Shown one piece after another: positions 39,561 through 50,950 of a stretch of DNA of 64,000 nt. Within the stretch, counting starts at the first letter, position 1, and each line of letters starts with the position of its first letter. Position numbers and translations under genes: made by a program. The notes beneath the pieces are model-generated. The model saw only the letters and a program-made list of their open reading frames with translations. It was not told the DNA's origin and ran no database searches. Source of the DNA: Xiphias gladius (Eukaryota > Chordata > Actinopteri > Istiophoriformes > Xiphiidae); contig NC_053400.1 in the NCBI RefSeq assembly GCF_016859285.1, positions 34,351,001 through 34,415,000 of the forward strand, in the 5' to 3' direction.

Positions 39561-39912
39561 CTCTGTTCTAGTCTGTTCTGCTCTGTTCTGCTCTGTTCTA
39601 GTCTGTTCTGCTCTGTTCTGCTCTGTTCTAGTCTGTTCTACTCTGTTCTGCTCTGTTCTAGTCTGTTCTGCTCTGTTCTACTCTGTTCTGCTCTGTTCTA
39701 GTCTGTTCTGCTCTGTTCTGCTCTGTTCTAGTCTGTTCTGCTCTGTTCTGCTCTGTTCTAGTCTGTTCTGCTCTGTTCTGCTCTGTTCTGCTCTGTTCTG
39801 CTCTGTTCTGCTCTGTTCTGCTCTGTTCTAGTCTGTTCTGCTCTGTTCTAGTCTGTTCTGCTCTGTTCTGCTCTGTTCTGCTCTGTTCTGCTCTGTTCTA
39901 GTCTGTTCTAGT
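39561..39912 (+). repeat. 10-bp minisatellite, about 35 units, with a 30-bp higher-order pattern
   Basis: Units of exactly 10 bases follow one another without a single indel: CTCTGTTCTG, GTCTGTTCTG, CTCTGTTCTA and rare GTCTGTTCTA. In the first half they cycle as tag-gct-gct junctions, giving a 30-base super-period. A run of pure CTCTGTTCTG units occurs near 39771-39830. Because 10 is not a multiple of 3, the frames are open by composition and the 137-aa frame is not a gene. Confidence 0.95.
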
Positions 39913-40079
39913 CTACGTTACTGTAAAAACTGCTCGGTCCTGTAGAAACAAAGCCATTTAAAAGAAACACTGTGCTGCAGATGTTTTATTGTTTCTGCTG
40001 AATTCCTGACCTGATTTGGCTTTAAAGCCACGCGCACACACACGCACACACACACCCTGACAGGGCGGCTCTGAGCCCT

Positions 40080-40360
40080 CTGCTGATTGGCTGCAGGTGA
40101 CATCATCAGCTGAGATGCGGAGGTCTCTCGCTCCTCCTTGCCGCAGCCTCTCACCTCGCCGCCTCCGTGCACACAAACACGCAGACACGCGCTGCAGCTG
40201 CATTACATCATCTGGTTCAGCGTGAGGAGGACCGGAGGATCGGCGTGCGGGAACACCGTGTTCTGCTCCGGTGCATGATGGGAGCTGTAGTCCTCTGCTG
40301 GCCTCGGTCGGCTTCTTCTTTGCGCCGAGGTGTTTATGACAGAAAAAGGTCGAGGTAACT
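40080..40360. promoter_or_regulatory. CpG-containing segment, possible upstream promoter of the stathmin-like gene
   Basis: G/C-rich DNA with a CCAAT-type word on minus (tgattggctg at 40084) and clustered CpGs. It could be a distal promoter for the plus-strand stathmin-4-like gene, whose 5' end is not defined. No splice evidence links them. Confidence 0.2.
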
Positions 40361-41178
40361 TTAAATGTCTTCCACCTTATTATGAAACACGTAAAACTGT
40401 CCCAGATTAAGGAAACTGTTGCATCAAAAAAACAAACATCGCAATAAAATGTGCTTTTTTCTTTTTTTCTTTTTTTCACACAAACACACACGACATAATT
40501 AAAACCCCACACTCATGTGACCCCCCCCCCCATTGATGAGCTCATCAGATTTATGTTTGTAGTGACTGAGCGGAGGTCAACCCCCCTGCAGCCAATCAGC
40601 TTCCGTCCCCCTGCGGTTTGACCTCTGACCTCTGCTGATGAAACAGTTCATTATTCATCTCTCATCATCGCTCCCCGTCATTCGTTTATCAGCAGGAGCT
40701 CTCGGCAACCTTTTAAACGACAGCTCTGCGGTGCCCGTGCGTCTCGCTTGAGGAAAGCGAAACGAAGCAAAATATCCCATTTAGAGACGAGGTCTTCCCT
40801 CGGCAGAGAGCGGCTCCGCTGCTCAGACGGCCGGTTAAAGCTGGTAGCGCAAACTCTGGCCTCCTGCATGAAAGTCGGACGCACCACACCTACCACCCCG
40901 ACCTCCACCTGTTGACGCTGGACGTCAATCATAAAAGGTCCCACATGGACAACGACACAGGGTTGCACCTACAGCAACGTGATACATTTAGAGTCTCACT
41001 CTCTTCTCAGAGACATTCTCCAAAAACCAAGATGACTATTTATTCTGACCACGATCGACTGGGACGACTGCAAAGCCTCCGGTGGAGCCGTGAGCTTTTC
41101 CTAGTGTTTGATGTGTTTGAATGAAGAGCGACAGACAGAACACGAGTTTGGCCGCAGCCGGAGCAACAGATGGAGGCG

Positions 41179-41179
<1 letters not shown>

Positions 41180-41218
<39 letters not shown>

Positions 41219-41219
41219 T

Positions 41220-41260
<41 letters not shown>
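41180..41260. repeat. (CA)n-GATC-(GT)n inverted microsatellite
   Basis: About 37 bases of CA are followed by gatca and then about 39 bases of GT. The two arms are perfectly complementary around a 4-5 base loop. Confidence 0.95.
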
Positions 41261-41261
<1 letters not shown>

Positions 41262-41469
41262 ATGAGCGAGAGAGATGAGTGTTCCAGTCAGGATGAGTAA
41301 CGGTTCATTGTCAGCCTTTAAATTTAGCGCTGACATTTCCTCAGAAGCACATCGACCCAACAAACCGGATCAAACCGGATCCAAGCAGATCCAGTTCTCG
41401 TAACATTTTACCCTCATGTTTTTATGTCTGGTGTTTTTTTTTTTTAAACTTTATTTTATACACTTAAAT

Positions 41470-41790
41470 TCTGTCTGTGTGGTTTTTCCTCAGGTGTGGT
41501 TTTGTCTTCTGAGACCTGAAATGTGGCTCTTTGTCACGGTTGGTGAACCGAGCACAGGACGAAGGACTGTCCAGGCAAACAAGGCAGGAAAGCAGGTTCA
41601 GGTTCAGGTTCAGGTTCAGGTTCAGGTGGATGGAAAACAGCGGTGTGAGCAACATTGATGATTTGGCAGGAAATGAGCGAAACTGGGCTGGTGTAAGTAG
41701 TGGGAAGCTGATAGTGAGACTGGGAATCAGGTGATCAGGACTGGTGGCAAAGTCTCAGGGCATCTGGTGGACAGGTGGCAAATAGCAGGT
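41470..41790 (+). repeat. Diverged dispersed repeat containing a (GGTTCA)n hexamer array
   Basis: Words such as gaaccgagcacaggacg, aaacaaggcaggaa and ggtgatcaggactgg resemble a teleost transposon-derived repeat; the 13640-13870 stretch (caggagaggggagccaatgag) is of similar type. The hexamer GGTTCA is repeated about six times at 41593-41627. Confidence 0.5.
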
Positions 41791-42504
41791 CTGGAAAGAT
41801 TGAACGTGTTTTTCTGTCTGGTCCAACCTGCTCAGCTTTCCTCCTACGGTGCGTCTCCTGAGGGGTCAAAGGTCCCGAGTCCTCTCTGTGTAACTTCATT
41901 TTATCAGCATAAAACAAACAATGATATCAAACGCCGGAGCACAGGAGCTGCCGAAAGTGAACCAGCGCTAATATTTCAGCATGCTGTCATCACTTTGACT
42001 TTCCGTTCGTATATATCCCAAATATAATCGTCTCGTTCCATCTCTCTGTTGCAGCAAATGAAAAGTTCAAACCCAAGTCGACATGTTTTTGGCATCAGAT
42101 GGAAATATTCTAGAAATCTTGTGGATCATCTTAAACACAATTTCCCAAAGTTCAGTTCGACAGATTTGGTGTTTTTTGGAAACTTTGGGATCTCGGCTAA
42201 AATTTAGACTGAAGTTCTGTGAATTGGATCAAAGTTCAGACAGAACAACATGTGACTGTATGAGTTCGAGAGGTCAAACGTCACTGTTGCCTGGTAACAA
42301 CGAATTCTGCCTGAGTGGAGGCCATCACACGATCCCGTCCTCTGTCTGTCTGCATTTGAATTAAATGCATAAAATTGCACATAGAATAAAACGCAACACA
42401 AAGCAACACAAACACAAGCTCACATAAAACAACAACAGCAGACGTTTAGAGTTGACACAGCAAGAAAAGCACAGGTGTAACTAATAACATCGATGAAGGC
42501 TGTC

Positions 42505-42705
42505 CCAGTACAGCATGACAGAGTCCCAGTACAGCATGACAAGTCCCAGTACAGCATTACAGAGTCCCAGTACAGCATGACAAGTCCCAGTACAGCATGA
42601 CAGAGTCCCAGTACAGCATGACAGAGTCCCAGTAAAGCAGTGTCCCAGTAAAGCAGTGTCCCAGTAAAGCAGAGTCCCAGTAAAGCAGAGTCCCAGTAAA
42701 GCACG
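42505..42705 (+). repeat. Minisatellite with two unit lengths (gtcccagta-)
   Basis: Six units of 20-22 bases (gtcccagtacagcatgacag and variants) are followed by five shortened units of 16-17 bases (gtcccagtaaagcagt and variants). The short unit looks like an internal deletion of the long one that then expanded. Three overlapping minus-strand frames (YWDSALLG words) are artefacts. Confidence 0.95.
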
Positions 42706-43007
42706 ACCCCTGCACGCCGTTCTGTTGAAGCTCACTGACGCGGGCGAGAACCTGCTTCTCCTTGTTCATGGGTTTCTATGGAGATGGGTTGTGGATACGT
42801 CCTGGCAGGAGCCGAGCGGTTTGCCACCACATTACCAGACCACAGGACGCATCTATTTACTGGTGTCTTTCTGACTTTCAGATGTTTATCCTACTTTCTC
42901 TGCGTTGGCTCAGGCCTCTGGGTCTGTGGAAACATGATGGAAACATGAAGTCGTCAGGTCGGATGTTACCGCTCAGACGATCAGTAGCTGCTAAACTTCT
43001 TGGCCCT

Positions 43008-43277
43008 TGTGCGTGTGTGTGTGTGTGTTTGTGTGTGTGTGTCTGTGTGTGCGTTTGTGCGCGTGCATGTGTGTGTGTGTGTGTGTGTGCGTGTGTGTCT
43101 GTGTGTTTGTGTGTGTGTGTTTGTGTGTGCGTTTGTGCGCATGCATGTGCATGTGTGTGTGTGTGCGTGTGTGTGCGTTTGTGCGCGTGCATGTGTGTGT
43201 GTGCGTGTGTGCGTGCATGTCTGTGTGCGTGTGTGCATGTCTGTGTGTTTGTGTGTGCATTTGTGTGTGTGTGTGCG

Positions 43278-43327
<50 letters not shown>

Positions 43328-43363
43328 CGTGTGTGTGTTTGTGCGTGTGTGTGTGTGTGTGTA
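43008..43363 (+). repeat. Compound GT-rich array, about 350 bp
   Basis: GT dinucleotides are interrupted at intervals by GCGT, TTTG, CTGTG and GCATG. Blocks of about 60-110 bases recur, with the phrase gtgcgtttgtgcgc(a/g)tgcatg appearing three times, which shows internal duplication. All long Cys/Val and His/Thr frames here, including the 284-aa minus frame, are produced by this array. Confidence 0.95.
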
Positions 43364-43479
43364 CTGACTGCTGAGATCCTGACGAAGAGCTTTCTGTCAG
43401 AGACCAGGAGGATTCCTCCGAACCCCAGCCCCCACCACCTCCCAAATCCTCCTCCGGCTCCCTCTGCCCTGCTGGACCA

Positions 43480-43619
43480 ATGGCAGCCCAGTATCCCTGC
43501 CGGCCAATCGGATCGCTGCCGGGTGATGTCATGCACGGGGCTGCTGTTTGGTGCTGATGCTGCCGAGCTGCAGATCTTCAGTCTGAACAGAGAGACCGGA
43601 GACCGAGCATCACTGCAGG
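43480..43619 (+). other. stmn4: Possible noncoding 5' exon of the stathmin-4-like gene
   Basis: G/C-rich sequence ends with CTGCAGG|GTGAGT, an excellent splice donor (GT at 43620-43621). The next acceptor on plus that makes sense is at about 45076, before the ATG exon. The 5' limit is unknown. This is an inference from splice-site quality. Confidence 0.3.
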
Positions 43620-45137
43620 GTGAGTCCACTCGGCACATTCTTGTGTTTATCGATGTGTTTGGGATGATTTGCGTTAGTTTGTAGTTTTCTGCGTCTTTGC
43701 AGCTCAGGAGGCTGCAGCCTCTTTTCGGAACAAAGACGCGAATGTGGGTTTCACTCCTCTGGTTCTGTTTTTCCATTTCGTGGGTTCGTTCCTCTGCAGC
43801 TTCGTCTTTTCTTTGTTTCTGTCTTTGCCGCATGGTTTCGCGCATCCTTTCTGTTTTCTTTGCCTTGGGGATCAGTTTAGTGGTCGACTCTGCAGGAGCT
43901 GATGCCGCTTATTGGCAACAATGACATCATCGCTCAGTCCCTGCACACACGCGCGCACACACACACACCCAGAGTTTTAACGTTGTGTTTGCATTAGTCC
44001 TCAGAGGATGATCAGTTAAAAAACAGGTCATGTTCCTTTTGTCTGTTTGTGATCTGAATCAGTTCGGTTCTGAGGATGTAAACAAGGACATTTGGCTTCT
44101 GGACGTTGCAGAGAAAAGACCATTAGTGGAAAGTGAGAGTAGAGAGTGATCTTAAACTGCAGCGCTGGCGCTTGTGCACATCGTCAGCCAGGTTTTGATT
44201 CTATTTTTAAGTTGACGTTTCTGTGAATCTCCATCATTTCATGAACGAAATTAATTTTCTAAAATCGGACATAGCTCGAGTTCAGCGCTGTTGCATTGTT
44301 TCTGGATTTGGAGTCTGAATCAGCAGCTGGATGATCCGTAACAGCTGCAGCTTCACTCTGGAGGCTGATTCGCGAGTCCAAACTCCTGCAGCGTGTCGTG
44401 TCCTCGTACTCCGGATGATTTATTTTAATCTCCCGAAGTCGCGGCTGCCGAGTGTGAATTGTGCAAACGTGTCGTCGCGCTTAAAAAGCAGGAACAAGCT
44501 GGAAAATCTGTTTCACGAGCAAAATCAAACCTTGGAATCAAAATCATGTTCAGTTATATTCCAAGTCTCTAAACCTTTACGGTAAATCTGGGATGTCACA
44601 GAGACAAAATTAAATTTAAGACATACAGTCTATGTATATTTATATATATGTGTGTGTGTTTTTCATCATTGTTTACATTTAAAATTCGCCAGAAGTGCAG
44701 ACTGTAAACTTTCGCCTGACCAGACAGAAAAAATAAAATAAAAGTGAAAATGTCTCTATCCTGAAAACAAGACAAGTTAAAAGCAAAGTGAGCAGGTGAC
44801 GTTAAGATCTGGTGTTGAGGGAGCTCTCTCTCTCTCTGCCCCTTTTTTCTTTCCCTCCTCGTGCAGAGCCCGACTAGTTTCATGCGAGGACCCTCGTGTT
44901 CCCTGAGCTCAGGTTGCCAGGCAGATTTTGCCCGGAGGTGTTACTCCTCCCTCCCCCATTACCCACCGTTGCAGCTCAGCGTCTCGCCCGCGGGTTAACC
45001 GGCAGGGGCTCTGCTGAACGGCTTCCACTGGACTGACATGAGTTTGACTCACCTGTCCCTGTGTCTCTGTCCTCAGGAACAGACTCTACCTCACCACAGT
45101 GTCTTTGGAGGAAAACTACGGCAGCAGCGGCAGCAGG

Positions 45138-47724
45138 ATGACTCTGGCGGGTAAAACAGATGATTGATTATTGATTTCCCATCTTTTCTATGTTAGAGTG
45201 ATCGAACCCGTATCGATCTATGGCTCATCTGCAGTTTTTTAATTTATTTATTTCTCTCTCTGAATCTTCCAGCATACAGAGAGAAGATGCGTGAGCTCCC
45301 CCTGGTGTCTCTCTTCTGCTCCTGCATCCTTCCCGAACCCCGAGACACCACAGTCGACAAGAAGGAAGGTCAGCTACGCTCTCCTCCTTTTCTATTCTAT
45401 TCTATCGTGATTGTCAAACTAGCGTCAGCCTAGATCGAAGGTTCATTCTCGACCTTGGGTATAGTAGTGTGAGAAAAAAATTCTTAACTCGTGGTTAAAG
45501 CTCCAGCTTTTTCTGGAGCTTTCGACCGTATCTCACAGTCTTCATCAGTGAACAGTGTTTGCTCAGTTGTCATGGAGATGGCTCAGTTATCCTTTTCTCT
45601 GAAGTAGTTCTCGTGTTTCTCTCTTGAAATCTACATTTTGCGAATATGCCGTTTATGTTGAGCAGAAATTACTTTATTTTGAATTTCGTTTTTAAAAAAA
45701 AAACATTTTCAAGCCAATTGATGGGATTTATTATGAGCTTTGACACCCAACAGGAGTAAATCTCCACTCTGTTTTCTTATTGAAATTAATGAGTGAAATC
45801 CAAACAGTGTGGGGCCTTAGTACCTTGGTGGTGATAACAGCTGTAAGATGTAGCTGAAAGCTCTGGAAGAAATCCAGTGATGGACCTTTACATTTTGTCA
45901 ACCTACCTTGTTCTGCTCTAAACAGATAAATATCACGTTGCTGTAGATGTAAATGCTTTTATCAGCTTTTACTTACTAAATAGTCACATTCTGCACATGT
46001 AAATTTAGCAAATTTTACAAATTAGCAAATAAACACTTACAGAGAACTCGTTTTTTAGCCATGTGAGCAGAGGCTCTGGCAGTGCAGGCTTTAGGAAGGT
46101 GCCCACAACTATTGGGTGGAGTTTTGCTCTCCAGAGGATGAATCCCACGGACTTCTGTGATCCTCTGACTTTTCTCTCAGCCAGAATAATCCCAAAAACG
46201 TGTCAGGAGGCAGCAATTTTTCAACCCGAAGCTCTTCCTGCAGTCGTTAACATCTCCTTTTAAAATCATTCATCCAAGCTCCAGTCTTACTGGGCTGGAG
46301 CCGTCCCATCATGCATTTGGCAAGAAAAGGTCAAACCTAAACAGGTCACCAGACTATAACAGGACTGACAGTTTCGCACCAGTTTCCCACACATTAGCAG
46401 TAATTCACCTAACGCGTGCAGTACTGCACGCGAGGGGAAACTGGAGCAGCTGGTAGACACCAACACAGAAAAACATGGTTCTTATAATCACAAGTTGCTG
46501 CAGAAGAAATCTCTGCCAGTTTGTGGTCATTTCATGGTCCTGTGTCCTTCTTGCAGCAGGCGTGGTGGACTTGAACCTGTGCAACATCCGGGACATGGAG
46601 GTGATCGAGCTGAGCAAGCGGGCGAGCGGCCAGGCCTTCGAGGTCATCCTGAAGCCGCCCACCTTTGACGGCGGCCCTGAGCTCAGGGCCACCACACCGC
46701 CTCGCCAAAAACCGTCACTGGAGGAGATCCAGAAGAAACTGGATGCCGCTCAGGAGAGGAGGAAGGTGTGTGAGTGTGTGTTGGGGGAGGATTTAAAGAA
46801 TATAAGGGCAACAGCAGTCAGTAGAGTTTAGATTGTCAATGTTACGTCACACTTGTTGGTGAAAATGAAAAAACAAATGGTCTTTAGGATTCTCCCTCTG
46901 GGGAACATAGATGTCTTTAATTTCATCAGTTGTTGAGATATTTCAGTCTGGACCATAGCGGTGGACCTACCAACAAAAAAGTAGCGGCCTTAAAACTGAT
47001 CCCTGAGGAACCTCATGAGTTATTTTAGTGTTTTGAGTGATCATCATCTAATGAGACAAAGAGCTTTCGAAGAATCCGAAACACTTATGGCCACAGCACC
47101 TTTAGCCAGATTTCTGATTGTCAGCATTAAGTCTGCTGTCTAATTGGATTGGAAACAGTCTTTGGCGCGACCCTATGCACCACACATCGCTACCAGAGAA
47201 CCACCAAGAAACTTGTGTTTACGCTCAACAGACTCATAGTGACACAGTAGAGACAGAAATAAACTGCCTTTTGTTTTTAAGGTCTTTTCTGTTGGAGGAA
47301 AATGTTTTGGTTTTTTTGTGTAAACTCTTCCTCTGTCTCCCTCTAGTGTCACGAGGCGGAGCTGCTGAAGCACCTGGCCGAGAGGAGGGAGCACGAGCGG
47401 GAAGTCGCTCAGAAAGCTCTGACCAAAGAGCGTCAGGAGCACCGCGCCGACGCCGACAAGGAGCAGCGGCAGATGCACCTGAACGCCTCGCAGGAGCGGC
47501 TGCAGGAGGAGGTGAGGACGCGGGGTTTACTGTCAGATTTCGCTCATGGGCTGAGATGATTCAGGTGCTGTGTCAGAGAAAAGCATCGCTGACGGAAGTT
47601 TGTGTTGTTTTTGTTCGTCTTTCAGGACAAACACAGCGTGGAGGTGAGGACAAGCTGGAGGAGGAGAGGAGGGGGAGACGTACTGAAACAAAATATGAAG
47701 ACAGTGGTGCAATATCAACTTTAA
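45138..47724 (+). CDS. stmn4: Stathmin-4-like protein with divergent C-terminus (193 aa)
   Basis: Coding exons are 45138-45150, 45273-45368, 46557-46765, 47347-47511 and 47626-47724; 582 nt with consistent phases. The ATG exon has its 5' acceptor near 45076. Residues 1-36 ([20 protein letters not shown] and on) match the stathmin-4 membrane-anchoring N-terminus; Cys20 and Cys22 are the expected palmitoylation sites for Golgi and vesicle targeting. The stathmin-like domain follows: [19 protein letters not shown], then [17 protein letters not shown] and [18 protein letters not shown]. The family binds tubulin dimers through two helical repeats and promotes microtubule disassembly in neurons. 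Exon 4 encodes 55 residues where human STMN4 has about 64, and the rest of the helix is strongly altered. The last exon starts DKHSVEVR as expected but then leaves the family pattern. Either a fast-evolving paralogue or a decaying copy is possible. Confidence 0.88.
45497..45523. repeat. Short hairpin within stathmin-like intron
   Basis: aaagctccag, a cttttt loop, then ctggagcttt: 10-base perfect arms. It lies in a segment (about 45420-45560) with tcaccg/tctcacag words that looks like a dispersed repeat. Confidence 0.7.
46105..46260 (+). repeat. Diverged dispersed repeat in stathmin-like intron 2-3
   Basis: ctctccagaggatgaatccc, ggacttctgtgatcctctga and cttttctctcagcc resemble the family at 3590-3765 (gaactggaataactctggcg, gatcctccgacttctcctct). 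Weak, recognised by word order only. Confidence 0.35.
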
Positions 47725-47754
47725 AGGGCATCAGCACTATTATGTTAAATGGAA

Positions 47755-47945
47755 CAGAACTCTTAAAGTATAGTTTGACATTTTGGGAAATCTGCATCAG
47801 TTTCGTGTCTATGTGTTCAGTACAGGGCTGGAGTCAGGATGTAGTTAGCTTAGCTTAGCATAAAGACTAGAAACAGAGGGAAACAGCTAGCCTGGCTCTG
47901 TCCAGAGTTCAAAAATACACCTGCCAACACCTCTGAAGAGGAAGA
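47755..47945 (-). repeat. Dispersed 'gctaagctaagctaa' repeat, copy 2 (in 3' UTR)
   Basis: Contains agtttgacattttgggaaat, gttagcttagcttagcataa and ctagaaacagagggaaacag, complementary to the 15235-15345 copy. It starts about 30 bases after the stathmin-like stop codon, so it forms much of the presumed 3' UTR. A candidate AATAAA follows at 48169-48174. Confidence 0.7.
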
Positions 47946-48199
47946 AACTATGACTTTGGGGGAACAAGAGAGTAACAACCGGGTATTTTTTAGAGGAAAG
48001 GATTTTTGTAAATACTGGGTAGATACTGGGTGGGCAGAACTTGTATAATGTATTTCACCGTTGTGATATATGTTACGGAAAACTGTGGGAGCGCAGAAAG
48101 GAAATTAAAAGGCCGTTTGGTAAAAGCCCCCGACTTTTCAGATGGAAGGGTTCGTGAAGAACATGTCAAATAAATGCAGACGGGCTTCTCACCAGTGCC

Positions 48200-50950
48200 T
48201 GTGTTTTTAGGACTGAGTACAATCTGGGTTTCTTTAATAGTAATGGATGAAGTTCGATCAAAACAAGTGCTTTTACCTTTTTCTTTTAGCAGTTATTAGG
48301 TAAGGTTGCCACAACAGAGGATGACGTTTTCCAGTTGTTCCTCCCGTGTTCCCCATTATCGTGTTTCCTTCCTCTCTATCTAAATTTAAGTACCAGCAGG
48401 AACCAGTCAGTGTTTTATTGGTACCTGATTCATACGAGAAAATTACATCGTACATCGCAGGCTGATTTATAAGGCGTTACCAGATTTACCTTCGCTGGCA
48501 ATAAGGGCCGTAGACCAAACCTGGAAAAACAGCCCAAGAATACACAAAGGTAGACGGGCAGGGCTGTCCACACACATTTGGCCGTATAGTGTATATACAG
48601 TACAGAACCTGAAGTTGGTGAGCTTTTTTAAAAGGGAAAGTTTCGACTTTGCAGCGAGCCCTTCCTTTCACTAAATTACACACACAATCCACCACATCTC
48701 TACCATCCATGACTTGGAGTCACTGTGCTAACTCCACCCCCTGTTCTCTACCTCCAGGTGTCTTGATGGCCTGATCACAACACAAGCTGAACTTTATTTG
48801 GAAGCCATTTTGGAGGGCTGATGAGCTGAGTGTTGATGTGGCCGGGAACCCGGCGCTGCTCCGACTGGGAGACTGACAGAGAAGAGACTCTGAAAAGAGT
48901 GAGAGAAGAAGAAGAAAAAGAGGAGGGGGACTGAGGGCGAGTCCGACCGCTCGACCTCCTCTGAACAACCAGGACTCTTTTTGACGAGATAGACTCTTTG
49001 TAACGAGAAGAACTTGTGAAACTGAAGGACGCTGCAGATTCAGTCATCATTAGTTGGTTCACAGGGGTTTTACTGTGCTTTGTTGCCATGCCAACAGTGC
49101 CAATGTGTTCATGTGTGTGTGATTGTGTATCAAGGACTCAGTGTCTTCACAAGTCTGAAAAGTTGTACCCAACCCAACCAAGCAAACCTGACATAGTCCT
49201 GCGAGAAACCGGACTCAAACCCGAACAACCCAAAGGACCTTTTAGCTGAATGGAGTCCACAAGAGACCGGACGGCCTCCACCTGCCAGGAGAGTCTCCGC
49301 TACCTGGATACACACCTGAGTTAAATGGTTTAAATCATTACATTTACTGTAAAACAGTATGTCAACAAGAAAGGTTGGATCAGTGAAGTGTGGCCGCTTA
49401 GTGACATCCAATGGCAGCTGTAGGACAGTACAGCCAGTCAGCAGGTGTGCCTCGTTCTCACGGGACTGTAGTCAAGTCCGAGATAAGGCGAGCAGTTTGG
49501 AGCTTAAGCCAAAAAAAGGTCAGCTGGACTGGGTGTAGGCCAAAAACTTGAATAGGTGAGATGAGCGGCCGAGACTGAGACAGGTCCAGGTCACGCCACC
49601 GCCGAGGCCGAGATGAGTCGGAGTCAAGACACCGAAGAAACCGAGACAAACCTGAATAAAAATGCCCAGGGGACGGGGGGCGAGTCCCAGGTAAACCACC
49701 AGGAAATCCGACACGAGTCCGACTCAAAGCACAGGTGAAACTGAGATGGCTTCAAATGAAAACATTCTCGAGGCCGAAACAAATGGGTTTCAAAACACCC
49801 ACTTGACCGAGATGAGTCAGGTTCAAAACACTCGCAAAACAGAGTCCCAGCCAATGAGACTGAGACAAGTAACAAATAATAAAACCTCGAGATCAGACTT
49901 GAGATTTCACAGCCCTGTATCTGGGTTCGTCTCATATTTCTTCATATTAAGACCATGACTAAAATTAGCATGCTAGCATTTATGACAACGCACAGCGCTA
50001 GATGTTAGTGAGTGACACATCTGCTATAACGCATCAACAACAAACAGGTGCTCAGCTCATGTGGCTAACATCAGCTACACCCCGGTTACTTGCCTGTCCA
50101 GTAATCAATATACCAACCCCCTGCTGATATGAAAGACCGGATTTTATTGATGAACAACTGATAATCGATTTGTGTACAGTGTTTACAGCTGCAGTGGTGT
50201 GTTTCAGTGCGTGTATGTGTGTGTCAGTCTGTTTCCCTGGCAATGTCAATGTTAAGGAGTCAGGGTTTGATGATGATGCTGATGATGATGATGAGGACAA
50301 TGTACAGAAAACACATTATATTTTAAATTTAAGAATAAATCACTGACACTTTACTTCTTTGTTTATTTTTTATTTTTTTGAATCAACGCCATATTCAGCC
50401 TCTGAACTATAAATACATGAACATTAATATAACATCACCAATAAATACCTGAAGATCAAAATCATAACACTTAAATAAAACACAAAATTTAAATTTAAAT
50501 TAATGTAAACCATAAATAGAACACAGAATATGTGAAACATATCCAATGATAATCTTTCTTTGCATTTAAACATCAGCTCCAGAGTGAATTTAGTCCTGTA
50601 GTTTCTCCAGGTTTATGGAGAAACGACAGTATATACCCCATTTCCAACACGGTAAATTTGATGTGATTCTGTTGTTTGATCGTGCTTCCTGCATCTCTGT
50701 AACATTTCCAATAATCGGATCTGTTTTATCTGAAAATCACTTGGAAACTGTAAACGAAGCCCTTATCGCATCCTGAGTAGATCCCTGCTGCTCCAGTCTG
50801 AGTCGGTCCGAACCTCGACTGGTTCAGATTTCAGCCGCGAGACTCTCTTGTCAAACTGTATCATTCATTTAAACTTACTGATTTACACCTAAAACTCTTT
50901 GAACCTTTACGTCAACTCTGTATGGCGTTTTCGTTCTGCTACATAAATGA
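48200..50950. other. Spacer between convergent stmn4-like and il17 genes
   Basis: No gene is recognised. Features are a purine-rich run at about 48893-48930, repeated gaaac/cgag words at 49480-49860 that look like a mild degenerate tandem tract (ccgaga, gagtc(c/a)gac), and a GAT microsatellite at about 50268-50292. From 50300 the DNA turns AT-rich and may be the far 3' UTR of il17. Confidence 0.45.

Noticed and set aside
39418-39831. 137-aa Ser/Leu/Cys/Phe-rich frame that could be taken for a membrane protein
   Set aside because: It is translation of the 10-bp minisatellite; all frames stay open because no unit contains a stop in that register.
39541-39912. Possible CRISPR-like array of regular repeats
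   Set aside because: There are no unique spacers; units are contiguous and the genome is eukaryotic.
42991-43845. 284-aa minus-strand open frame and 201/225-aa plus-strand frames
   Set aside because: They are alternating His/Thr or Cys/Val strings generated by the GT-rich array at 43008-43363.
48875-48934. A 19-codon stretch (DREETLKRVREEEEKEEGD, then stop) resembling a stathmin C-terminal exon
   Set aside because: Similarity is explained by purine-rich low complexity, the preceding acceptor lacks a pyrimidine tract, and the exon at 47626 has the correct DKH start.
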